Shown here one piece after another: positions 23,001 through 32,800 of a stretch of DNA of 64,000 nucleotides. This DNA comes from Caenorhabditis remanei (lineage: Eukaryota > Nematoda > Chromadorea > Rhabditida > Rhabditidae), in assembly GCF_010183535.1 (NCBI RefSeq), contig NC_071328.1, positions 620,001 to 684,000 on the forward strand, in the 5' to 3' direction. The notes under the pieces were generated by a model that was not told the DNA's origin, did no database searches, and saw only the letters and a program-made list of their open reading frames with translations. Position 1 is the stretch's first letter. Each line of letters starts with the position of its first letter. The translations under genes and the position numbers were made by a program.

Positions 23001-23372
23001 TGTCATCACTCACATCGTCTGAAAGCTCTGAGCGATGTGACGTCACGACCACGGACGTCGGATTTGGCCAATGTGAAGACGGTGAAGAAGACGTTGATTC
23101 TCCAGAAGGAGGAGACGACGATTGAAGTGGATTCTGAGGAGGCTCCAGAATCTCCAGAATCTCCTGAAGACGTTGACGTCGAGGACGTCATGGAGCCAGA
23201 AGACGTCTCGCCACCACCGACTCCAGAAGTCTCCAGAAAGAAGAAGAGTAGTGAGAGTTCCACTCCTGTCGTCGTCAAGAAGAAGAAGAAGCGTGACGTC
23301 GTCGTCGCCACGAATCTGTTGGAGGGAGAAGCGTCGGTCGACGATATTCTGAATCTTTTTGATATGTCTTAA
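17072..23372 (+). CDS. HEAT-like protein with acidic/basic tail, possibly PELP1/Rix1-like
   Basis: Five exons (17072-17137, 18118-18535, 19508-19767, 21304-21573, 22872-23372) join in frame into 504 residues. Residues about 20-370 are all helical in character with repeating leucine patterns, as in HEAT or armadillo folds. A low-complexity tail follows: acidic (DVDVEDVMEPEDVSPPPTPE), then basic (VVVKKKKKRD, a likely nuclear signal), ending VDDILNLFDMS. Helical solenoid, acidic tail and a short hydrophobic end recall PELP1/Rix1 proteins of 60S ribosome assembly, but this is a guess from layout rather than a recognised motif. It is probably co-transcribed with NDUFB7. Three introns contain copies of neighbouring exon edges (17806-17829, 19894-19924, 20382-20453). 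C. elegans D2030.3 is the likely counterpart. Confidence 0.8.
17806..17829 (+). repeat. Echo of the start of exon 2 (HEAT-like gene)
   Basis: Twenty-four bases starting ACATTCATCGATTGTCTGAA are identical to the first 24 bases of the true exon at 18118-18141. They lie 312 bp upstream and are preceded by TTCTG, whereas the true exon is preceded by TTCAG, so the copy has no acceptor. Flanking intron sequence is also loosely repeated at this spacing, pointing to a tandem duplication of about 310 bp. Confidence 0.8.
18560..19480 (+). repeat. Intron tandem repeats of about 90 bp
   Basis: In intron 2 of the HEAT-like gene, units with GAAAATCATAGAAAACTGGC, TGAAAATCGCTGTTTTAGAC and TCATCTATATTTGGCGTTTG recur, cleanly from about 18560 to 18860 and more degenerate to about 19480. 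Three neighbouring units are nearly identical, so the array is young. Confidence 0.75.
19894..19924 (+). repeat. Echo 1 of exon 3 end with donor site
   Basis: The sequence TCTCAATGCGAAATACTCGT to ATG, followed by GTAAGAGGATCTGAAAA, repeats the end of the true exon 3 (to 19767) and its donor. It lies 157 bp downstream in the intron. About 31 exon bases are copied without mismatch. Confidence 0.8.
20382..20453 (+). repeat. Echo 2 of exon 3 end, 72 bp, with donor site
   Basis: Seventy-two bases copy 19696-19767 with two differences (ATACTCG against ATATTCA), followed by the same donor GTAAGAGGATCTGAAAATCG and roughly 120 bp of the same intron sequence. There is no acceptor directly in front (AAAATG), so it should not be spliced in as an exon. 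It could act as a decoy donor. Confidence 0.85.
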
Positions 23373-23828
23373 CTCGTTTTTTGTTAATTTTTTAGTGTAA
23401 ACTCGCTCTATTGAGAATTAGAGCCGTGTACTCCACGTGAACAAGTTGGATTTGGCTGAAATTCAAATTCCACCTTCTCCTCGTGGAGTACACGACTCGA
23501 TTCTCAATAGAGCGCGTTTTCACCATTGTTCTTGTTGTTTCCTTGTTGATTTTCCTGGCTGAAATCGTTTTTGTTTAAATTTAATTTAATGCTTTAAGGG
23601 GCGTGGCCTAATGATCTGAAAATCGCTTATATTATTCAAAATACCATATGTACATTGTGTGGAAGGGGCGTGGCTTAGTGCCGCCGCCGCACAAAAATCT
23701 AGGAAGGGGGAGGAGCCTAAACCGCTGAGTTTCGGTGAAAAAGTGTACAGAAAAAGAAAAATTTGGAGGGGGAAAAAAGAAATAAGAAGAAAACCCATAG
23801 AAAATGATTAGATAAAAGGAGAGAGAGA
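23373..23828. other. Convergent gap with a strong hairpin
   Basis: This is the space between the 3' ends of the HEAT-like gene and clpX. Positions 23402-23514 form an inverted repeat: CGCTCTATTGAGAATTAGAG ... GTGTACTCCACG against CGTGGAGTACACGACTCGAT ... TCAATAGAGCG, with a loop of about 45 bp. The rest is short AT-rich sequence with GGGGCGTGGC motifs. No gene is seen. Confidence 0.7.
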
Positions 23829-26800
23829 TTATGCATGAGCCGACTTTTTGACGGGAGCAGCAGAGACATCCTCTTCCTCGACGTTTTGTTGATGATCGGC
23901 ATTTCGTCGCGAGTATTCCACTTCTCGTTCGCCGAGAATTGCTTCTCTGAAAAAATTTCATGGTTTCGAAATGTCCCAAATTGTGGTTTCGAAATGACCT
24001 GGTTTCTAGAATTTATGGAAACTAGAGTTCTAGGCCATGGAAATCTATTAGAAATTTTAGTTTTTGAGCTTTAGACCCCCCAAATCTAGAAATATTAAAC
24101 TTTTCAGCAAAAAATACGGCAAAAATCGTATTTTTTGATGGGTGGCCGAGTTTTGGAGCTCTAGGCCATAAATTATAAATTTAAGTTTTTGCACTGAAAA
24201 AAAACACATTTTGAGCTCTAGGTCACCGAATTCTAGCAAAAATGAAATTTCTCAGCTTAATCGACAATTTTTTTCAGATAATGACCGAGTTTTTGGTCCC
24301 TAGGCCACGAAAACTCAGCGAAAATTCGAAATTTTTAATCACATTTTTTCGAAACTGGAATTTTCAAAAACTCGAAAAGTTGCGATTTCAAAATTTTTCG
24401 GTTTCGAAACGTCGGTTCTAAACCGTCTCCTTACCTGCTAACATGAACCGATTCGATATCCGATCCGGGAACAGTGAATTTCGCCTCAAGAAGGGCGGCC
24501 TCTAGAATTGATCGGAGTGCACGGGCGCCCGTTTTTCTCTCCAAAGCCAACTGGGCGACTTGTTCCAATGCTTCAGCAGAGAACGATAGATCCACGTTGT
24601 CGATTCCGAATTGAAGTTTCAGTTGAGCCAATAGAGAGTTCTGTGGCTCCGTCATCACACGGACCAACATCTGAAAAAAATGGAAAAAATTAGGGGGGGG
24701 GGGGGGATTTTCGGTGGAAAAATGATTAAAAATTGATGGAAGGGACTAGTTTTCCTGAAAATTTGGGTTTCTAGGCCATTGTTTGGAACATACTTGCAAA
24801 TTTACGGCCCGACCCGAAGGCCCGTCTTCAAAAAAAGGTACTTATTTTTCACCGAATTTTTTGAATTTTTTTGAAATTTCACATTAAAAATTTCAATTTT
24901 TTGATGCATAACTAGCTTTTTGATTGAATTCTGAAGTATAGTCAAAAATTCGACATTTTTGGGAAAAAAATTCAAAAAAATTCAAATTATGTTAAGCATT
25001 GGTTTTCTAGGGCACGATATGGGAAACTAGTCCTCTGGCAGTTGTCTCAAAGTGTTTTTCATTGGAAAACGACGTTATTTCGGGCTGAAAATGATGGAAT
25101 TTTCAAAAAAAAATCACTTTTGCTTAAAATTTTGGCTCAAAAAGGTAAAAATTAGCATTTCTAGGCCATTTTCTGCGGAAATTTCTCGAATTTTCAGCTC
25201 AAAAAAGCGAAAATTGCATAAAAAAACCTGACGTTGACAGTGCCGGACAGTTTTCTCGATTTTTGAGAAATTTCAGTCAAAATTCCAGTTTTCTACACCG
25301 GAAACCATGATTTTGTCTCATTTTTCTCGGAATTTTCCATATTTTTCAGCTAAAAATGTCAAAATTTCTCATTTTTTTTCAATTTTCATGATAATTTTTT
25401 AGGTTTTCAAGGGTGAAAATCATGATTTTTGCTCATTTTTCTTAAAATTTACAGCTGAAAATTTTTTGGCAAACACTCTTTGACTACACCGCTCTTTGAC
25501 TACACTTGCTCTTTGACTCCACATTCTCTTTGACTCTAAAGTCTCTTTGACTTCACTTTTCTCTTTGACTACATTTGTATCTTTGACTCCAAAGTATCTT
25601 TGACTACAGTATTCTCTTTGACTTCATTATGCTCTTTGACTACTAGCTCTTTGACTTCACTTTCCTTTAATGACTATTTGAATACATACATTCTTCTAAA
25701 TAGTTTGAGAAGCTCTAAATATTCCTGACTCCAGTAATCATAAATTAGTTTTTGTCGCGTTCCAGAATCATTCGGGATCGTTAACTGAATATCTTGAGCG
25801 GGAGAAACAACATTAATTTCTATTAAATTACAGCTTCCATCGCCGTTCTCCCTGTTTTAAGAATATTCGTGTGAGTAACTGTTATGTTCATAGGTGGCGG
25901 AGAGTGGAGTATAAATAACCATTTATTCACATATGGAAAAACCCAAAACTATTAGTTCTCTAGGCTTATATAGACAGATCTTCTTGCCACGTGTGACCTC
26001 AGGGTTAGGCGATCACTAGGCTAGGCCATGCTAGTTCACGCCACAACAGTAACCTATACTCTGATTCATAGTTAAGAATAATGCAAAAACCGAGAAGCTC
26101 GGTATCTACTCAAGTTTTGATTAACAACTCATGGCAATTCACTATACTCAAAAAATCTAAGTTGTTTGAGATATTCGAAAATATGATATTCTTTTCAACG
26201 TTTGAACTGTAGAATCTTCCATTTTCTAATTAAAACACTGTTTCGACTATCTAGACCAGAGTTGCTGGAAACAAACATTTCTTATTCAGGAGTCGGTAGT
26301 CGGAATTCCATGAAACATCTAGACTATAAAGGGAAATGGTAAAATTGGTTATGGTTATAATACGTTGTTATTCATTTGCAAAATTGAATATCTAGTTACA
26401 TGCAAGTTTTTTAAATAACTTTCAGAGGCTCTAGTCAGTATTGAATGTTCAGAGATCCTCCAACTATCGAGAAGAATGTATGTATTCAAATAGTCATTAA
26501 AGGAAAGTGAAGTCAAAGAGCTAGTAGTCAAAGAGCATAATGAAGTCAAAGAGAATACTGTAGTCAAAGATACTTTGGAGTCAAAGATACAAATGTAGTC
26601 AAAGAGAAAAGTGAAGTCAAAGAGACTTTAGAGTCAAAGAGAATGTGGAGTCAAAGAGCAAGTGTAGTCAAAGAGTGGTGTAGTCAAAGAGTGTTTGCCA
26701 AATTTTTTTTTCTTCGGAATTTTCCATATTTTCAAACTCAAAAATGAATGTCAAAATTGCTTGCTCATTTCGCTTTTGTAAGAACAACCGATGCTAAATT

Positions 26801-29800
26801 ACCAATTTTTTAGGTTTCCAAGGCTGAAAATCATGATTTTTGCTCTTTTTTTTTTGAATTTTTAGCTCAAAATTGGTATTTTTCCCCCACCAAACTATCA
26901 TTGGCAGATCCGGACTGTTTTTTAAAGCCAAAAACTCTCTTTTTAAGGTCTTCAAGGGAAAATTGCTAAATTGCAATTTTCTAGGCTAAATTTTTTTTTC
27001 ATGATTTTTGCTCATTTTTCTCGGAATTTTTTCGAATTTTCATCTCAAAAATGCCTAAATTGCTTTTTTTTTTCGCCACCAACCTGACGTTGACAGTTTT
27101 TCTCGTTTTTCAAGCCAAAATCATTTTTTGAGAAATTCCAGTTTTCAACACCGGAAACCATGATTTTGTCTCATTTTTCTCGGAATTTTCCATATTTTTC
27201 AGCTAAAAATGTCAATTTTAAGTATTTTTTCCAACCCTACCTGCTTATCAAACGAATGGAACGGCACCAACACTGGGAATCTTCCAACCAATTCGGGTAC
27301 CATTCCAAAACTAATCAAATCCCCTTGATCCGCTTTTCCCAACAATTCGTCTCTCTTTCTCATCACTTCCGAATTCGAGTCATCGCCCGAAATGCGTACA
27401 TTTCCAGACGACGTGCCGAATCCCAACGCCTTCTTATCCAGCCGTCGTCCGACGATTTTATCCAAATTCGAGAACGCGCCAGAGGCGATGAATAGGATAT
27501 CAGAAGTGTCGATTTGCACTTGATCCTGTTGCGATCCCATTCCCTTTTTTCCAGATTTCACATTGACTACAGTACCCTCGACGAGTTTCAGCAAAGCGTG
27601 TTGGACACCCTCTCCTGATACATCTCGATAAGCCGCAGAGTGTCCTTCATGGGCGGCCGCAATCTTATCAACTTCATCAAGAAATACAATACCCTGTTGG
27701 GCTTTTTCGACGTTCCCACCGGCGGCTTGTACCAATTTCTGAATCACACTTTCCACGTCTTCACCCACATAACCCGCCTGTGTCATTGAAGTACAATCAC
27801 ACAGAGCGATGGGGACGTCGAGGACTCGTGCCAACGTCTGAGTGAGGAATGTCTTGCCGACACCGGATGGTCCCACTAACAAGATATTCGATTTCTCGAG
27901 ACGGACTGTCGGTTCTTTCTCGGGAAGTGAACGGAATGACGGTGGAGAAGAGGAGGAGCCGAGACGGGCGGTCTGTTGCTGTTGTTGGAGGTGTTGTTGG
28001 TGGTGATGTGTCGATGGTGGCTGATTGTTCTGGAAATTGGAAACGTTTTCGAAGAATTTAGAGCTGGGGGGACTAGTTTTCCAGAAAATTTGGGTTTTCT
28101 AGGCCACCAACTGGAAAACTAGTCCTCCAACCAGTTCAGAGTGTTTTACATTGAAAAATGGCGTATTTTCAGGATGAAAATCATGCAATTTTCAGAAAAT
28201 TGGAATTTAGAGCTGGGGGGGACTAGTTTTCCAGAAAGTTTGGGTTTTCTAGGCCATTAATAGATGTTTTTGAGCAATTTTTGCTTATTTTCGGATTAAA
28301 AACCTCAAAAATAAGCAGTATTTGTTGGTTTCAGGCCATTTTTAGAGTTTTTTTTCTCAATTTTTCAGTTTTTGACGAATTTCGAGATACGGGACTAGTT
28401 TTCCTGAAAGTTTGGGTTTTCTAGGCCACCGATTCAGAAACGGGCGATTCTGAGCCGTTTTTCTTGAACTTTTTCCAGTTTCCAGCCAAAAATTTTTTTA
28501 AAAAACCCAGTTTCAGGCTGATTTTAGAGGAATTTAGAGCTGGGGGACTAGTTTTCCTGAAAATTTGGGTTTCTAGGCCATCAAACACGGCGAGGCGTTT
28601 TGATGGCCTAGGATCACCGATGCGAGGGGTTTTCTAGGCCACGATTTTTTCAGGGCGTTTTCAGTGGTATTGGATGGAAAATTGGTCGATTTTTAACAGA
28701 AAAATGCAAATTTTGAGCTGAAAATTTTCATTTTTGTAGAATTTGGTGGTCTAGAACTTCAAAATTCGTCCATTTTCAGCTCAAAAACTGAAGTTTTCAA
28801 TGCGTGGCCTAGGAATCCGAAACTCGGCCACCTGTCAAAAATAGGTTTTTTGAGGCCTAGAACCCCTAAAACTCGGCCATCGACCTAATTTTTGTTGTTT
28901 TTAGCTCATTTTGCTATATTTTTAGCTAAAAATCGCTGATTTTTTCACATTTTCAGCTCAAAAACTGAAATTTTCAATGCATGGCCTAGGAATCCAAAAC
29001 TCGGCCATTACCACTCCTACCTGTTGCTGCATCAACGAATTCCTCAACTCCCCGGTTGCCATTTGTCCCAATCTCATCTCATCCTGATAGAACACTCCAC
29101 GTGGCATTTTTGACGACGAATCGGAGGCTCCGCCCATCATGGAGGCTCCGCCCCCTTCCTTCTGAGGTGTCGTTTGATAGATTGACGTGGCGCCTGTCAA
29201 AAATTCCAGTTTTTTTTTTGAGAAAAATAGGTTTTCGAGCATAAAAATCTCTAATTTCAGCTTATTTTTTTTGGATTTTCAGCTGAAAACTACTCATTTT
29301 CTCAGTTTTCGATGCTAAATAACCATTTTCATGGCTGAAAATCATGATTTTTGCTATTTTTTTCTCAGAATTGCTCAATTTCGCCGACTGAACTCTAGGG
29401 ACTAGTTTTCCAGGAAATTTGGTTTCCTAGGCCAGGAACTGGAAAACTAGTCCCAGGAGCATTTTAGGGTATTTTTTCAGGCTGAAAATGTTGAAATTTT
29501 CGAAAAAAAGCCATTTTTTAACGGAATTTTTCGGTTTCCAAGTCTAAAAATCATGTTTTTGGCTCATTTTTCTCGGAATTTTCTGCTCAAAATTGCTCAT
29601 TCTCGCCCACTGAACTGGAGGGACTAGTTTTCCAGGAAATTGGTTTTCTAGGCCACCAACTGGAAAACTAGTCCCAGGAGCATTTTAGGGTTTTTAACAT
29701 TGAAAAATGACGTTATTTCAGGCTGAAAATGATGGAATTTTCTGTTTTTTTGGCTCTTAAAGTTAAAAATTTGCACTTTTGGGCCATTTTTTGCGGAATT

Positions 29801-32800
29801 GTTCGGTATTTCTCTTGAAAAAAGTTCATTTTTAGGTTTTCACGTCTAAAACACATGATTTTTGCTCATTTTTCTCGCATTTTTTTGCTGAAAATCAGTC
29901 TTACCTGATTCAATATTGTGTTCCAATCGTCGATAGTGTTGATACACACCGACAGCCAACGTCTTCTTCGCTTTCTTCTGTCCGACGACGAATTTGTCGA
30001 GATATTCGGCGATTTGTGTTGGATAGGGGGGCGTTTTTCGAATGAATTGTTTGGAGAACATATTCTTCGCCGAGTCTTCGAAATAGTTGGCAAAATACAA
30101 TTTGTTGCAACTGTCACAGTGGATATATCGATTCGAAGCTGCAAAAAAAGATGGTTTTAAGCTGTTTTAAATGGAAAAAATGCATGAAAATCGAATTTTT
30201 AAACTGAAAAATGGAATTTTCCGGGGAAAAAATATGTGTGAAAGTGATTTTAAGCCATTTCGATAGTTTTTCAGTCGGAAAATCGGCAAAAACCAGTTTT
30301 TCCTCTATTTCAGGTTGAAAAATACGATGAAAAATGTAGTTCTTTACAGAACTTTCGAGATTTTTCATAGTTGTCAAGGCCCGGGCCTTGTCAACAAAAT
30401 TTAAGGCCCGAAGGCCCGGAAAATTGGCGCCAAATTCAAAAATTCCTTTTTTTTTTCGAATTTTTGAATTTTTTTTCGCGAAAAATTCAAATTTTCGACT
30501 ATCAGTCAGAATTAGAAGAAATTCTGAAAAATAGTCAAAAATGGTCACATTTCCGATGAAAAATTGAAAAAATTTCGAAAAAAAAAATTGGAAAAAATGG
30601 TCATTTTTTGAAGCCGGGCCTTCGGGCCGGGCCGGGCCTTGACAACTATGGTTTTAAGCTGTTTTTAAATGGAAAAAATGCAGGAAAATCGAATTTTTAA
30701 GCTGAAAAATGGAATTTTCCGGGGAAAAAAATTAGTGTGAAAGTGATTTTAAGCCATTTCGATAGTTTTTCAGTCGGAAAATCGGCAAAAACCAGTTTTT
30801 CCTCTATTTCAGGTTGAAAAATACGGTGAAAAATGTAGTTCTTCACAGAAATTTCGAGATTTTTGATATGAAAAAGGGGCGTGGCTTGTCCCCCCGTCCA
30901 CCTTTCTCCGGTCTCAAAATCTGTAGTTTTGAGCAGAGATGAGCGGAAGAGTTGGCGGAAGAAATGCTTAAAATGGCGGAGTAGCTTTTCTTTGGGACGG
31001 TAGCAAAAAGAGTTCAATAGACGAAATTTGGAGCATAAATTTGTCTATCGATTGGAAAAAACAGAACCGAAAAATATTAAAAACTAAACGAGTTACAGTC
31101 ATTAAGGCTTTTATTCCGCATACTTGTCAAGGGCCGGGCCGTGCCGGGCTTTTTTTTCAAAACGTCAGGCCCGGCCCGGCCCGGCCCGTCAGGCCCGTCT
31201 TTTTGGAGGGAATTTTTTTTTCAATTTTTTTTCAATTTTTTTTTTCAAATTTGATTAAGGTGTACTGAGATGAACTCAGACTTTTCTCATAGAATTATAT
31301 GAGTGTCTTTTTGTCAATTTTTCCGCATGAAAAATTGAAAATTGAAAAAAAAATTGAAAATTTTTCTCAAAAATCCCATATCCCTGACAAGACGGGCCTG
31401 ACGGGCCGGGCCGCGCTTTTTACGGGCCGGGCCGGGCCGGGCCGGCGGGCCGGCCCGTCATTTGACAAGTATGGTATTCCGCCTTCCGCAATATGGCCTC
31501 AGGGCAGAAGGCGGAATACAGGCTTAAACTGACTGTAACTCGTTTAGTTTTTAATATTTTTCGGTTCTGTTTTTTCCAATCGATAGACAAATTCATGCTG
31601 CAAATTTCATCTATTGAACTCTTTTTGCTACCGTCCCAAAGAAAAGCTACTCCGCCATTTTAAGCATTTCTTCCGCCAACTCTTCCGCTCATCTCTGGTT
31701 TTGAGTCAATTTTTACGATTTGGGCGCGTTTGTCATCTATCAAAAACAGGATATCCGATTACAAAATGTTTAAAGTGTCTCTTTTTTGTTGTCTAGACGT
31801 TCGTCAAAATAACTTTTTGGCGGCGGGTCACAAATTACAGCATAGGACGACGACCGGAAATGTTGTATATTTACGAGTTCGCTAGCTGAGGAAGAGCGTC
31901 AGTTAGAGAATGAAAAAGAACGCATAATTCGGTTGGTGGCCTAACTTTTCCAGATTTTTGGTTTTCTAGGCCACCGGATGGAAAACTAGTCCCCGTACGT
32001 TTTTTGGGTCTAAAAATTCGAATTTTTATTTAAAAAAACACTAATTTTGCATTAAAAATGAAAAAGAAGGCGTATTTGGCCTAACTGGTGGCCTAACTTT
32101 TCCAGATTTTGGTTTTCTAGGCCCCCGAGAAACTTACGCGTCAAAGTGGGCAGAGGCTTGAGTGGTTTCGAGCAGTGTCGACACTGTCCGAATGATTGAA
32201 TCGCCTTGTTGGGCGGGGCGTTCGTCAAGTCTCCGCCCCCTTCTCCATTATTATTATTATTATTGTTGTTGTTGTTGTTTCCACTACCATCGTTATCATT
32301 TCCACCGCCTCCAGAAGACGACGACGAGGAGCATCTGATTGTCACGCACGAACATCTGGAAAAAATGATGATTCGGGATTTCTAGGTCGTCACTGAAATC
32401 GGCTGAGATTGACTGAAATCGCTGAAAATCGCGTCATAATCATCTCAAAAGTGCATTTTGAATGTCGTGGCCTAGCTTTTTTAAATTCGGATTTCTAGGC
32501 CACGGGGCCTTTGAAGCTGTGCGGTGTTGGTGGCCTAGAAATCCAAATTGGAGTTCTGGTGGCCTAGAAACCCAAATCTGGTGTTTTGGTGGCCTAGAAA
32601 CCTCCGGATGGTCTACGAACCCAAAATTGAAGTTCTGGTGGCCTAGAAACCCAAAATCATCTCTTAAATCGGATTCAGATGGAAAAAACAGCGATTTTTT
32701 CGTAAAAACCGAGGAAAACGGCCATTTTTGATGGTTTTTTGAGCTTCCGACAGTTCTGGGGGTCTATAAACCCAAAACTAGTGTTCTGTTGGCCTAGAAA

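Noticed and set aside
26355..26567. 70-codon frame in the 25466-26701 element
   Set aside because: The first part is a translation of the CTCTTTGACT series, and the rest has no motif of a transposase.
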